Shown here piece after piece: positions 35,432 through 44,759 of a DNA stretch of 64,000 nucleotides; the first letter of the stretch is position 1, and each line of letters begins with the position of its first letter. The notes beneath the pieces were generated by a model. That model did no database searches and was not told the DNA's origin. It saw only the letters and a program-made list of their open reading frames with translations. Source of the DNA: Pelagicoccus sp. SDUM812005. Lineage in GTDB: Bacteria > Verrucomicrobiota > Verrucomicrobiia > Opitutales > Opitutaceae. The position numbers and the translations under genes are program-made. The stretch lies in NCBI RefSeq assembly GCF_031127875.1, contig NZ_JARXIA010000008.1, positions 124,001 through 188,000 on the forward strand, given 5' to 3'.

Positions 35432-35971
35432 ATGAAAGCACACCAACCCACCTTCATTGCTATGCTATTCGCTATCGCGTTCACGCTCTCGGCCCCGTTT
35501 ACCGCCTCCGCTCAGGACGAGACAGAGCGCAGAGGCAAACGAGAGCAAGCGCCAGCCATGAGCGCCGAGGAACGCAAAGCAGCCTTGTCCCAACGAATCG
35601 AAAGAAGCGTCACCCAGTACCTCGAGGAGATGGGTGAACACGCGCCTCGCGAAGACCAGTTGCAATCCTTTACCGAAATTCTCGGCAGCGCGGAAATCGA
35701 GAGAGCCAAGATCATGCAAGAAATGCGAGCGCTCCGCGAAAAGCAGTCAGGCCGCCCCGATCGCGAAGCCATGACGGCCATTCGAAGCAAGGTTGATAAA
35801 ATCGACACTCAAGTAACCAAAGAGATGAAGAAGCTTCTCGAAAAGGATCAGTTCAAGGCCTTCAAGAAAGCCAAAGAAAAGCTCACTCCCAAAGCCCGCG
35901 GCCAGCGTGGCGGCGGAGGAGGAGGCATGCGAGGCGGAGCGGGCGGAGGTCAACGCGGAGGAGGCTTCTAG
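35432..35971 (+). CDS. Secreted Spy/CpxP-like helical protein with Gly-rich tail
   Basis: 179 residues: signal peptide (AIAFTLSAPFTASAQ), a charged helical middle (about 40-150) with repeated Gln/Glu/Lys-rich helices like the Spy/CpxP fold, and a Gly/Arg tail (RGQRGGGGGGMRGGAGGG) of the same composition as the insert in the adaptor. It lies 87 bases after the permease gene, probably in the same transcript. A periplasmic chaperone or sensor role is plausible but not shown. Confidence 0.6.
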   Translation: MKAHQPTFIAMLFAIAFTLSAPFTASAQDETERRGKREQAPAMSAEERKAALSQRIERSVTQYLEEMGEHAPREDQLQSFTEILGSAEIERAKIMQEMRALREKQSGRPDREAMTAIRSKVDKIDTQVTKEMKKLLEKDQFKAFKKAKEKLTPKARGQRGGGGGGMRGGAGGGQRGGGF

Positions 35972-36006
35972 CCTGAAAAGGTTAGCTCAGACTGAAGCGA
36001 AACACA

Positions 36007-36048
36007 AAGTGGAGTTGGATACCCCGTATTCGTTATTCAACTTCACTT
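36007..36048. repeat. Imperfect palindrome downstream of the RAYT transposase
   Basis: Arms AAGTGGAGTTG (36007-36017) and CAACTTCACTT (36038-36048) pair at 10 of 11 positions. It ends 3 bases from the transposase stop codon and could be a REP-type target or a terminator. Confidence 0.5.
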
Positions 36049-36050
36049 CT

Positions 36051-37034
36051 TTAGCCGAAGGCGTTTTTCCTTAAGCCCCTGGCGCAGCGAAGGGACGACC
36101 ATGGAGAGCCGCGCAAGCGACGCGGACCATCGCGACGCTTGATGCCGAAGAGTTGTCTATGCCTTTCGAAATGTTGCTGTACGAACTCCTTCGAACCAAG
36201 AATCACCCCATCGGAAAAGTAACGTATCCGGCAACGAAGAGCTTCTTCGGATGAAATTTTGCCGCCCTCGCTCATCACCTGGGCTGCTTTCTCAGCGTTG
36301 ACAGCAGTACGGGGCCGCGAGGCATCTAGAGATTGCCCCTTTCCGAAGATGGCAACCCGATACCAACTGCTCGCCATCGCCCATTGTTCCTTTTTACCAA
36401 AGAGAGATGAGATCCCCTTCCTAGCCGGAGTAAAACCTCCCATTGCCTCCGCATATCCACAGAATCGATACAAGGACGGGTCGTCGACGATCCCCGCTCT
36501 TACTGGATTAAGCTCTATATAAGCGGCTACCGTCGAGAGCGCCATTGGTTCATCTTCAATCAAAACGCTCTTGAATCGCTCTGCCCAGAGGGTTCCGAAA
36601 CGATCGTGGGACTTATTGTACCAAATCGAAAACCGCTGTTTGAGCTCTTTCATATATTGGGAAACGTCGCCCATACGAGAAAGCAACTGAGAGCGAGCCA
36701 GCTCACGAACTTCGTTTTCGGGGTGAGTGAGAGCCAGTTCGAAATTTCCAGCCTTCTCCTTCGAGTAGATACGTTTGGCTCGACGCACCAGTTCATTATT
36801 TGGAATCCTCCTCAAAGTCCACTGGTCAGGAGTGCGTACCAAAACATGCAAGTGGTTGGACATGATACAGTAAGTGAGCACTTCCACGCCGCAAAAGTCC
36901 GCCACTTTCCAGATTTGGTTTCTAAGCACCTCCTTCTCGCGCTCGCCCTCCAGCAGGAACTCCCCGCCCACGATACGCGATATGCAGTGATAAACGGCAC
37001 CCACCCCTTCCACCTTCAAGCGCCGCGTCCTCAT
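36051..37034 (-). mobile_element. REP-associated tyrosine transposase (RAYT, Y1/HUH family)
   Basis: 327 residues of the TnpA-REP type: N-terminal VYHCISRIVGGEFLL, the metal-binding HUH motif in MSNHLHVLVRTP, and GTLWAERFKSVLIEDE with TVAAYIELNPVRAGIV, all typical of RAYTs. The catalytic tyrosine is probably in SQYMKELKQRF. Such enzymes are domesticated transposases associated with dispersed palindromes. It sits alone between the efflux operon and the arginine genes, bounded by palindromes at 36007-36048 and 37081-37105. It appears intact. Confidence 0.92.
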
Positions 37035-37080
37035 AGAGGCAGCCTACCCAACACTCCCGATCCCGCAACCCAGACACGCA

Positions 37081-37105
37081 AATAAATAGCCTGTCCCTAT
37101 TTATT
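37081..37105. repeat. Palindrome upstream of the RAYT gene (REP-like)
   Basis: A perfect 9-bp inverted repeat AATAAATAG ... CTATTTATT around CCTGTCC, located 46 bases before the transposase start. The GGGACAGG core with flanking A/T runs recalls palindromes often seen beside RAYT genes. Confidence 0.6.
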
Positions 37106-37114
37106 CGCTGCATG

Positions 37115-37143
37115 AAAAAGGCGCCTCCCGCTTGGGAGACGCC
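37115..37143 (-). terminator. Rho-independent terminator of the arg operon
   Basis: On the minus strand a GGCGTCTCCC/GGGAGGCGCC-type stem with a 4-base loop (37120-37143) is followed by five Ts (37119-37115), 34 bases past the argG stop. Confidence 0.85.
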
Positions 37144-37177
37144 TTCGTCGTTGGAAATATTACATCCGAGCCGCGAG

Positions 37178-38407
37178 CTACTGTTCGATGAACTCGAACT
37201 GCGTCGCGGCGCGAGCGCGGAGGCGCAGGCCTTGCAAACGGATGAAGCCCGTAGCGTCGTCGGGGTTGTAAGAGGACTGTACCCCTTCCATGGAAGCCAC
37301 GTTTTCGTCGTAGAGCGAGTACGGTGACTTGCGGCCGACAGTCGTAACGTTGCCCTTGTAGAGCTTCAGGCGAACCGTTCCCGTAACGCTCTTCTGGCTG
37401 TTGTCAATGAAGGCTTGCAGGGCTTCGCGCTCGGGAGCGAACCAGAATCCGTTGTATACAAGTTCCGCATACTTCGGAATGAGGCTGTCGCGCAGGTGCT
37501 CGAGGTCGCGATCCATAGTGAGCGACTCGACCTGCTTGTGGCCCATCATGATGATGGTACCGCCGGGTGTCTCGTACACGCCGCGGCTCTTCATGCCGAC
37601 GAAGCGATTTTCAACGATGTCCACGCGGCCAATGCCATGCTTGCCGGCGATCTTGTTGAGCTTGTAGACAGCCTCGGCTGGCGTGACCTTCTCTCCGTCG
37701 ATCGCTGTGCAGTCGCCCTTTTCGAAATCGAGCTCGATGTACTGGGCTTCGTCCGGAGCGTCCTCGGGATCGACAGTAAGCTTGTACATCTTCTTGTTTT
37801 CCGGAGTGGTCGGGTCGAACCAAGGATCTTCCAAGATGCCAGCTTCGTAAGAAATGTGCAGGGAGTTGCGGTCCATCGAATACGGCTTGGAAGCGGAGGC
37901 CTCAACGTTGATGTTGTTGTCCGCGCAGTACTTGATCATTTCCGTGCGGCCCGGGAAAGCCTTGCGGAAAACTTCCATTCTCCATGGGGAAATGATCTGC
38001 AGCTCCGGAGCGAGGGCCGCGTAGCTGAGCTCGAAGCGTACTTGGTCGTTGCCCTTGCCAGTCGCCCCGTGGGCAACCGCGTCTGCTCCAACCTTGCGAG
38101 CGAGCTCGATGTGGGCCTTGGCGATGAGCGGACGGGCAATGGAAGTGCCGAGGTAGTACTGGCCTTCGTAGATGGTGTTAGCCCGCAGCATCGGGTAGAT
38201 GTAGTCCTTGGCGAACTCGTCCTTGAGATCGAGCGTGTAGTGGGCGGAGGCACCAGTGGCCTTCGCCTTTTCCTCGAGTCCGTCGAGCTCCTCTTCCTGG
38301 CCGACGTCTGCGGCGAAAGTAATGATCTCCGCGTTGTAGTGATCCTTGAGCCAGCGAACGAGGACTGAAGTGTCCAGGCCGCCCGAGTATGCGAGTACGA
38401 TTTTCAT
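37178..38407 (-). CDS. argG: Argininosuccinate synthase
   Basis: 409 residues, full family length. The PP-loop ATP-binding motif [15 protein letters not shown] is at the N-terminus, and [14 protein letters not shown] and [10 protein letters not shown] are family signatures. It joins citrulline and aspartate, using ATP, to give argininosuccinate. Last gene of argC-J-B-D-F-G; argH is not in the window. Confidence 0.97.
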   Translation of the reverse strand: MKIVLAYSGGLDTSVLVRWLKDHYNAEIITFAADVGQEEELDGLEEKAKATGASAHYTLDLKDEFAKDYIYPMLRANTIYEGQYYLGTSIARPLIAKAHIELARKVGADAVAHGATGKGNDQVRFELSYAALAPELQIISPWRMEVFRKAFPGRTEMIKYCADNNINVEASASKPYSMDRNSLHISYEAGILEDPWFDPTTPENKKMYKLTVDPEDAPDEAQYIELDFEKGDCTAIDGEKVTPAEAVYKLNKIAGKHGIGRVDIVENRFVGMKSRGVYETPGGTIIMMGHKQVESLTMDRDLEHLRDSLIPKYAELVYNGFWFAPEREALQAFIDNSQKSVTGTVRLKLYKGNVTTVGRKSPYSLYDENVASMEGVQSSYNPDDATGFIRLQGLRLRARAATQFEFIEQ

Positions 38408-38435
38408 AATGGATAAAGTGGAAATTGAGAGAGTA

Positions 38436-38522
38436 GTTTTAAACCACAGAATTCACAGATGTACACAGATCAAATTCAGAAAATCACCTGATCCAACCCT
38501 GCGTCATCTGCGGTAAGAAAAC
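38436..38522. repeat. Imperfect palindromic repeat in the argF-argG spacer
   Basis: The left part has CACAGA at about 10-base periods (CCACAGAATTCACAGATG), and the right arm (38498-38522), read on the other strand, repeats the same GTTTT..ACC.CAGA pattern. This is the form of a dispersed intergenic repeat found in many bacterial genomes. A related copy lies at 41757-41838. Confidence 0.55.
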
Positions 38523-38529
38523 ATTAAGC

Positions 38530-39474
38530 CTACCTGCGGTTCGCTTCGGCAAGCACGGACATGATCGCCTTCTGGGTATGCAGACGGTTCTCCGCCTCGT
38601 CGAAGATGACGGATTGCGGCCCGTAGAGGACGTCTTCCTGAGCTTCCATTCCCTTGTAGGCTGGAAGGTCGTGCATGAAGAGCGCGTCGGACTTGCCAAG
38701 CTTCATGAGATCGGAAGTCACGGAATAAGGCTTCATCACGGCAATGCGTTCGGCAGATTCCTCCTCCTGTCCCATGCTCACCCAGGTGTCCGTGTAGAGC
38801 ACGTCCGCATCCTTGGCTGCCGCCTCTGGGTCCGTGGTGAAACTCCAGGTCGGAGCGTGGCCGCTTTCGGCCAGCGTCGCCTTGATATCCTCGCCCGGCT
38901 CGTAGCCTTTCGGTCCAGCCAACACGAGCTCCATGCCAAACATCGCCGCGCCGAGAATCCAGGAGTTGGCGATGTTGTTGGCCGTGTCGCCGAAGTAAGC
39001 GAGCTTCTTGCCCTTGAGCGACTCGAGGAAATTCGCTCCATCCGCCCAACGCTCCGCCATGGTGAAGGCGTCGGTGTAGATCTGGCACGGATGCAGGTAA
39101 TCGGTAAGCGCGTTGATAACCGGCACGCTGCCCAACTCCGCCAACTGCTCTATCTCGGATTGCTCGTAGGTGCGCACGATCAGTCCGTGCACGAAGCGCG
39201 AAAGCACGTTCGCCGTATCGTAAATCGATTCGCCGCGACCGAGCTGGATATCGTTCTTGTTAAGAAAGATAGGATGCCCGCCGAGTTCGTGGATGCCCAC
39301 GTCGAAGGAAACTCGGGTGCGGGTGCTGGACTTGGAGAAGATCATGGCCCAGGTCTGGCCCTTGAGGGTCGGAGGAGTGTGCTTGCCGCGTCCCTTCTTG
39401 AGGGCGTGGGCCAGAGTGAAGACCTCCGCGGCCTGGTTAACGGTGAAATCGGTTTCCTTTAAAAAGTGCTGCAT
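38530..39474 (-). CDS. argF: Ornithine carbamoyltransferase
   Basis: 314 residues with the carbamoyl-phosphate motif SKSSTRTRVSF, HPCQIYTD, the ornithine-binding region and a His-Asp-Leu-Pro (MHDLPA) in place of the often seen HCLP. It converts ornithine and carbamoyl phosphate to citrulline. HDLP instead of HCLP is characteristic of the acetylornithine/succinylornithine carbamoyltransferase-like or atypical OTC groups, but the STRTR motif favours an OTC; substrate should be checked. Lies 36 bases after argD. Confidence 0.85.
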   Translation of the reverse strand: MQHFLKETDFTVNQAAEVFTLAHALKKGRGKHTPPTLKGQTWAMIFSKSSTRTRVSFDVGIHELGGHPIFLNKNDIQLGRGESIYDTANVLSRFVHGLIVRTYEQSEIEQLAELGSVPVINALTDYLHPCQIYTDAFTMAERWADGANFLESLKGKKLAYFGDTANNIANSWILGAAMFGMELVLAGPKGYEPGEDIKATLAESGHAPTWSFTTDPEAAAKDADVLYTDTWVSMGQEEESAERIAVMKPYSVTSDLMKLGKSDALFMHDLPAYKGMEAQEDVLYGPQSVIFDEAENRLHTQKAIMSVLAEANRR

Positions 39475-39510
39475 GAATAAATGTTGGTTTTTCGGGTATT
39501 GGGTAATTGG

Positions 39511-40737
39511 TTACACGGCTGCCGCCAGCTCGGCGACGCGGGTGGCGACGACTCCCTTGACGATCGCAAGAGCTGCATCGATATCGGATCGGGTCGCAAT
39601 CAGCGGCGGCAAGAAGCGGATTACGTTTCCGCCTGCAGGCGGCACCACCAGTCCGGCTTCGCGAAACTTGGTGACCATCTCGAAGGGAAGCTCCGCAATC
39701 TGGATACCAAGCATGAAACCCTGCCCCCTCACATCTAGGATGTAGTCAGGAAACTCAGCCTTGAGCGCCTCAAGCTGTTTCAAGAAATACGCGCCCATTT
39801 CGGAAACGTTCTCGAGCAACTTTTCCTCTTCCACAACCGAGATCGTTTCCAAGGCCGCCGCGCAGATGAGCGGCGTTCCGCCGAAAGTCGTACCATGCGA
39901 ACCAGGGCCAAACAGGGCGGCATGCTTATCGTCCATCCACACCGCGCCGATCGGAACGCCTCCGCCGAGGCCCTTCGCCATGCCGATAGCGTCCGGCCGG
40001 ATGCCCGCCTTTTCGAAAGCGAAGAACGTTCCGGAACGCCCGGCACCGCATTGCACCTCGTCGATAAGAAGCAGGATGCCCTTCTCGTCGCAGAGCTTGC
40101 GCAAGCCTTGCAGGAACTCCACTGAGCAAGGGTTGATTCCGCCTTCGCCCTGGATGGTTTCCACGAAAATGGCGGATGTCGTCTCGTCTACCTTTTCGGC
40201 GAACGCTTGCAAGTCATTGAGCGGAGCCGTTTCGAACCCCGGTACCAAGGGGCGGAAGCCGCTTTGGATCTTCTCCTGTGGCGTAGCGCTCATACCGCCG
40301 AAGGTCCGACCGTGAAAGGCCTTATCCGCTACGATGACCTTGAACTGCTTTCCCTCTTCGCCGGACTTGGATTTCCCATAAAGCCGCGACAGCTTGATCA
40401 AAGCCTCGTTCGCTTCGGCGCCGCTATTGCAGAAAAAGACCTTTCCGCCGCCGCCAGCCAGCTCGTTGAGCTTGGCCGCGAGCTGGGCTTGCTTCTCGTT
40501 CCGGTAGAGATTGCTAACATGGATCAAGCTTTCCGCTTGTGATTGTATCGCGGATACAAGTCGCGAGTGACTATGTCCCAGAGTGAGCACCGCAATCCCT
40601 GAACAAAAGTCGATGTACTCATTATCAGCGTCGTCCCACACACGAACACCGCGACCACGAGTAAACGTAATAGGCGGCAATCCATAATTGCCGAGTACAT
40701 TGTCTTTATAGAGCTGCTCGGTGTTTTGTGTAGTCAT
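39511..40737 (-). CDS. argD: Acetylornithine aminotransferase
   Basis: 408 residues, a PLP class-III aminotransferase: NSGAEANEALIKLSR (phosphate binding), LLLIDEVQCGAGRSG and the PLP-binding Lys in GMAKGLGGGVPIGA. Fourth step of arginine synthesis, making N-acetylornithine. Positioned between argB and argF in the operon. Confidence 0.95.
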   Translation of the reverse strand: MTTQNTEQLYKDNVLGNYGLPPITFTRGRGVRVWDDADNEYIDFCSGIAVLTLGHSHSRLVSAIQSQAESLIHVSNLYRNEKQAQLAAKLNELAGGGGKVFFCNSGAEANEALIKLSRLYGKSKSGEEGKQFKVIVADKAFHGRTFGGMSATPQEKIQSGFRPLVPGFETAPLNDLQAFAEKVDETTSAIFVETIQGEGGINPCSVEFLQGLRKLCDEKGILLLIDEVQCGAGRSGTFFAFEKAGIRPDAIGMAKGLGGGVPIGAVWMDDKHAALFGPGSHGTTFGGTPLICAAALETISVVEEEKLLENVSEMGAYFLKQLEALKAEFPDYILDVRGQGFMLGIQIAELPFEMVTKFREAGLVVPPAGGNVIRFLPPLIATRSDIDAALAIVKGVVATRVAELAAAV

Positions 40738-40755
40738 GATGTTTGTTATTGTTTT

Positions 40756-40833
40756 CGTAGCGCGGAGACTTAGTCCGCGTAATTAAGTGGTGGGATGCTG
40801 CAACGGATACGCGGGCTAAAGCTCCACGTTACG
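40756..40833. repeat. Long inverted repeat in the argD-argB spacer
   Basis: Two 24-base arms (40756-40779 and 40810-40833) are reverse complements at 19 of 24 positions; the left arm itself contains CGCGGA-GACTTAG-TCCGCG. Smaller GC-rich palindromes of similar style occur near 46395-46412 and 58015-58030. Probably a dispersed palindromic element. Confidence 0.6.
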
Positions 40834-40839
40834 CACATG

Positions 40840-41718
40840 TCAGTGGCAGATTTCAGTTCCGATACCTTTATCGGTGAAGATCTCGAGAAGAAGGCTGTGA
40901 GGGAGACGGCCATCGATGAAGTGGACGCGATGTACTCCCGCATCGAGAGCCTTTACGGCGCTCTCGACCTTCGGCAGCATTCCAGCGCTGATCGTTCCGT
41001 TCTTCTTCAGCTTTTCGACTTGGTTCACTTTAAGCGTAGAAATCAGCGTATCCAGATTCTTGGGATCCGCAAGCAGGCCGGGAACATCGCTCATGTAAAC
41101 GAGTCTGCGGGCCCTCAAAGCGCTAGCGACGCAGGCCGCGGCAACATCGGCATTCACGTTGTAGAGCTGACCGTCATCGTCGATAGCAACCGGAGAAATG
41201 ACTGGCGTGTAACCGTCCTTGATCGCCTTCTTGATAATCTTGGCCTTTACGGTGGTGATATTTCCGACGAAGCCAAGATCGACCGCATCGCCATTAACAT
41301 CCGTATCCAGTTTTTCGCACTGCAGCACGTTTTCCCCTGGAATGCCGATGGGGTGGTCCTTGCGAACCTGCAACATCTCGCAGACCTCGCCGTTCACCTT
41401 ACCGCTTAACACGTCACGGACGACCTTAACGGATTCGCCATCGGTGTAGCGGAGGCCGTTGACGAACTTGGTTTCGATTCCCTTTTCCTCGAGGGCTCGG
41501 CTGATCGCTTTTCCCCCACCGTGCACTACCACAGCGTGGATACCTACCGCGGACAAGAAGGCGATGTCACCCGCGACGCGAGCGCGGATCTCCGGATCCG
41601 GATCGTCCATGAAACTGCCGCCGTATTTTATTACGAAGGTCGCCCCGCGGAAGTTCTGCACGTACGGCAGCGCTTCAACTAATACAGCCGCTTTGGAAAT
41701 GATTTCCTGCATGTTCAT
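40840..41718 (-). CDS. argB: Acetylglutamate kinase
   Basis: 292 residues of the amino-acid kinase family: [10 protein letters not shown] (Lys of the phosphate site; usually KYGGxAM), [13 protein letters not shown], and a C-terminal [19 protein letters not shown]. It phosphorylates N-acetylglutamate, the usual control point by arginine. An N-terminal helix ([20 protein letters not shown]) like that of arginine-inhibited hexameric enzymes is present. Confidence 0.96.
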   Translation of the reverse strand: MNMQEIISKAAVLVEALPYVQNFRGATFVIKYGGSFMDDPDPEIRARVAGDIAFLSAVGIHAVVVHGGGKAISRALEEKGIETKFVNGLRYTDGESVKVVRDVLSGKVNGEVCEMLQVRKDHPIGIPGENVLQCEKLDTDVNGDAVDLGFVGNITTVKAKIIKKAIKDGYTPVISPVAIDDDGQLYNVNADVAAACVASALRARRLVYMSDVPGLLADPKNLDTLISTLKVNQVEKLKKNGTISAGMLPKVESAVKALDAGVHRVHFIDGRLPHSLLLEIFTDKGIGTEICH

Positions 41719-41756
41719 AGATTTAGGATAGGGAAAGGGATGATTGGGTTATTTTT

Positions 41757-41838
41757 GTTTCCCACAGATATCACAGGTTTACTCAGGCGTTATTCTGAAA
41801 CGTATATACCAGCGAACATCTGAACAACCCGTGGGAAA
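41757..41838. repeat. Imperfect palindromic repeat in the argB-argJ spacer
   Basis: Left part CCCACAGATATCACAGG with further CTCAGG at about 10-base period; right arm (41817-41838) is its approximate reverse complement (TTTCCCAC on the opposite strand). It resembles the element at 38436-38522. Confidence 0.5.
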
Positions 41839-41844
41839 ATGATA

Positions 41845-43065
41845 CTACTCGCTCTTGTTAAAATCGACGTAACCTTCGGTCAGGTCGCTGGCCCGCAAGC
41901 GATAACTCGCTTCACCGGCGTGCATGTTGATGTGGATAGTGAACCTCCGCTCCTTTACCACTTCCTTCCATTTCGGCTTGTTTTCCGGTATCGGCGTACC
42001 GGATACAAGAGCTGGAACGTCGCCGTATGAAATATCGATCTTGTCCGGATCGAATTCCGAATCCGCGTAACCAAGCGCGTCCATGAGACGTCCCCAGTTC
42101 GGGTCGTTTCCATACCAGGAGGTTTTCACCAACAAGGAATTGCCAATCGAACGGGCAATGCTCTCCGCCCCCGCTTCCGAATCCGCGCCGCTTATAAGGA
42201 GCTCCACTACCTTGGTGATGCGCTCGCCATCGGCTACGATCTTGTCCGCTAGGTTATCGCAGATTAGAAAAAGCGCCTCCTTAAACTTTTCCAAAGTTTT
42301 GTCGTCGAGCGTCACGCCGGATTCGCCGTTGGCGAGAACGAGCACCGTATCGTTAGTGCTCATATCGCCGTCGACCGTGATTGCGTTGAAGGTATGCTTC
42401 ACGGTTTCGGCCAGGAGCTCCTTGAGCGTGGCATTATCCGCGGCAATATCAGTCGTGATAAACGCGAGCATGGTGGCCATGTTGGGTTGGATCATGCCCG
42501 CACCCTTTGCAGAACCAGCAAGGGTGACCGTTTTTCCGTCTACTTCGAAAGTCGCGGTACAGGTTTTCTTCCGCGTATCTGAAGTGAGGATACAGTTCGA
42601 AAAACTCTCCCCATCGGTATCGCCCGCCACGATTCCCGCTCCGGACTTCGCGATCGCTGGCGAAATCCGGTCCATAGGAAGCAGGTCGCCGATACGGCCA
42701 GTCGAGCAAACCAGAAAGCTGTTCGCTTCCACCCCGCAGGCAGCAGCCGCTTGGTCGGCCATGCTCTTGGCATCCAACTTTCCCTGGGCGCCCGTGCAAG
42801 CGTTCGCGTTTCCGCTGTTAGCGATGATCCCGTGAATCGGACCGGCAACTTTCAGGACGCTTTCGCACTGCAGAACCGGAGCTGCCTTAACGCGGTTTTT
42901 GGTGAAGACTCCTGCTGCGGCGCAAGGGGTTTTCGAAAAGACGATGCCCGTATCCAGCCGGTCGTTACCTTTACGTCGTATGTCAGCTGAAACTCCATTG
43001 GCAAAGAATCCTTTGGGATCCGTTACACCGGCGGTGTTGGGCGTGAATGTAATTTCGTGTGACAT
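41845..43065 (-). CDS. argJ: Bifunctional glutamate N-acetyltransferase/amino-acid acetyltransferase
   Basis: ATG at 43065 (MSHEITF) is the natural start; the longer frame runs into the argC spacer. 406 residues with the self-cleavage site in KGAGMIQPNMATMLAF (Thr of ATML becomes the nucleophile of the beta chain). ArgJ recycles the acetyl group from N-acetylornithine to glutamate. No separate argA is seen, which fits the cyclic pathway. Confidence 0.96.
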   Translation of the reverse strand: MSHEITFTPNTAGVTDPKGFFANGVSADIRRKGNDRLDTGIVFSKTPCAAAGVFTKNRVKAAPVLQCESVLKVAGPIHGIIANSGNANACTGAQGKLDAKSMADQAAAACGVEANSFLVCSTGRIGDLLPMDRISPAIAKSGAGIVAGDTDGESFSNCILTSDTRKKTCTATFEVDGKTVTLAGSAKGAGMIQPNMATMLAFITTDIAADNATLKELLAETVKHTFNAITVDGDMSTNDTVLVLANGESGVTLDDKTLEKFKEALFLICDNLADKIVADGERITKVVELLISGADSEAGAESIARSIGNSLLVKTSWYGNDPNWGRLMDALGYADSEFDPDKIDISYGDVPALVSGTPIPENKPKWKEVVKERRFTIHINMHAGEASYRLRASDLTEGYVDFNKSE

Positions 43066-43157
43066 AAAATTTCTCTTTTTGAAAGGGGAGCGTCTTCTCG
43101 GATAGCGGTTGGTTTCAGACGCCTGCGAACAAGTCGTCCCACCGGAGGGATCGAATT

Positions 43158-44183
43158 CTAGATGAGGCCGGTAGTCTCCTCCCAACCTTGCCAGAGGTTT
43201 AGGATTTGAACGGCCTGGCCACTGGCGCCTTTGACGAGGTTGTCTTCAGCGGAAGTGATGACGAAGTTGCCGGTACGCTGGTCCTTGACTGCAGAAATAT
43301 CGACCCGGTTGGTTCCGACAACGTATTTCGTATCCGGCCGCGTATCGCTTGGCAGAATACAGACGAAAGGCTTGCCGGCATAGGTCTTTTCCCACTCGGC
43401 GTAGAGGCCCTCGATGCTCGATCCGTTGGAGGGAACGGTGATCGTAGTGGCAATGCCCCGATTCATGGGGGCGAGATGCGGGTTGAATTGCATAACAACC
43501 TTCTCCCCTGCCGCGGCGCTGAGCTGCTCCTCGATTTCTGAGAGGTGCCGGTGCTTGGGAACGCCATAGGCCTTGGCGCTCTCGTTCACCTCGCAGAAGG
43601 AAAACGCTTCCTTGCTCTGCTTGCCGGCGCCGCTGGTGCCGCTAAAGGAGTTGGCCACGATGTGCTCCTTGCTAACGATGCCTGCCTTCACGAGGGGGAG
43701 GAGCGGAATCAAAATGCTCGTCGGGTAGCATCCGGGACAGGCGAAAAGATCCTTCTGCTTCCAGGAATCGTCGGAAAGCTCCGGCATCACGTAGCGCGAC
43801 CGGCCGAGCAGCTCCACGTCCGGGTGGGCAGCGCCGTAAAATTCCTCGTAGGTCGCGGGGTCGGAAATCCGGAAGTCGGCGCTGAGGTCGATCACCTTCT
43901 TGCCGGCATCGACAAGGTGCCGCGCGTATTCGGCGGCCGCCCCGTGCGGGAGGGCCAGAACTGCGACATCGATATCCTCCCGGGCGGCGAGTTCCGCCGG
44001 GTCCGAGTTTTCGAAGAGCATCTCGTCGAGGATTCCCCGCATAGCAGGGATGACGGAGCTGACCGGCTGGCCCGCTTTGCTCCGCGAGGTGACGGCCTTG
44101 AGCGTCACCTTCGGGTGAGCCGCGAGGAGCTTGACTAGAATTTCTCCTCCATATCCGGAGGCGCCTACGATGGCTGCGTTCAT
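43158..44183 (-). CDS. argC: N-acetyl-gamma-glutamyl-phosphate reductase
   Basis: 341 residues: N-terminal NADP motif VGASGYGGEILVKLL, active-site Cys in FACPGCYPTSILIPL, and conserved HRHLSEIEEQL. It reduces acetylglutamyl phosphate. First gene of the operon, 92 bases ahead of argJ. The spacer to the rpsI terminator should contain the operon promoter, but no clear one was recognised. Confidence 0.96.
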   Translation of the reverse strand: MNAAIVGASGYGGEILVKLLAAHPKVTLKAVTSRSKAGQPVSSVIPAMRGILDEMLFENSDPAELAAREDIDVAVLALPHGAAAEYARHLVDAGKKVIDLSADFRISDPATYEEFYGAAHPDVELLGRSRYVMPELSDDSWKQKDLFACPGCYPTSILIPLLPLVKAGIVSKEHIVANSFSGTSGAGKQSKEAFSFCEVNESAKAYGVPKHRHLSEIEEQLSAAAGEKVVMQFNPHLAPMNRGIATTITVPSNGSSIEGLYAEWEKTYAGKPFVCILPSDTRPDTKYVVGTNRVDISAVKDQRTGNFVITSAEDNLVKGASGQAVQILNLWQGWEETTGLI

Positions 44184-44285
44184 TGCGGGAAAAAGTTGGA
44201 TAGAGTTTGGCCGTCTAGCGGTAGATGTCGCTTCCTACGGGAAAAAGAGTGTGAAAAGGCAAAAGCGCCTGAATTCAGAATAGAA

Positions 44286-44318
44286 GAAGCCCTCATGGCA
44301 TAAACCAGTGAGGGCTTC
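44286..44318 (-). terminator. Terminator of the rplM-rpsI operon
   Basis: Perfect 10-bp stem GAAGCCCTCA/TGAGGGCTTC with a 13-base loop, 24 bases past the rpsI stop. The T-tract on the minus strand is short, so termination strength is uncertain. Confidence 0.7.
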
Positions 44319-44342
44319 CGAAAAATTCTGTTGATAAGCGGA

Positions 44343-44741
44343 TTAACGCTTCGAGAACTGGAACTTCTTACGTGCCCCTGGCTGACCGGCTTTCTTACGT
44401 TCCTTCATACGCGGATCGCGAGTGAGGAGGCCAGCTTGCTTGAGTGGGATACGGAGCTCGCCGTCGAGCTTGAGGAGAGCGCGAGCGATACCAAGAGAGA
44501 TCGCGCCAGCTTGTCCGCTGTCGCCGCCGCCCTGAACCTTAGCGATGATGTCGACCTTGTCCTTGAGCTCGGAAGTAGCGAGTGGGGAGAGGGCGATACG
44601 CTTGAAGTTATCGTGCGAGAAGAAGTCTTCGGTTTCCTTGCCGTTTACTACGATCTTGCCGGTGCCTTCCTGGAGGCGAACGCGAGCAACTGCAGTTTTG
44701 CGACGGCCGGTGCCTAGAAATACGTTTGATTCAACAGACAT
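44343..44741 (-). CDS. rpsI: Small ribosomal subunit protein uS9
   Basis: 132 residues with GTGRRKTAVARV near the start, SGQAGAISLGIARALL in the middle and the basic C-terminus KERKKAGQPGARKKFQFSKR that reaches the P-site tRNA. Follows rplM as in most bacteria, 18 bases apart. Confidence 0.98.
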   Translation of the reverse strand: MSVESNVFLGTGRRKTAVARVRLQEGTGKIVVNGKETEDFFSHDNFKRIALSPLATSELKDKVDIIAKVQGGGDSGQAGAISLGIARALLKLDGELRIPLKQAGLLTRDPRMKERKKAGQPGARKKFQFSKR

Positions 44742-44759
44742 GTCTTAAGAGCGGTTGTA

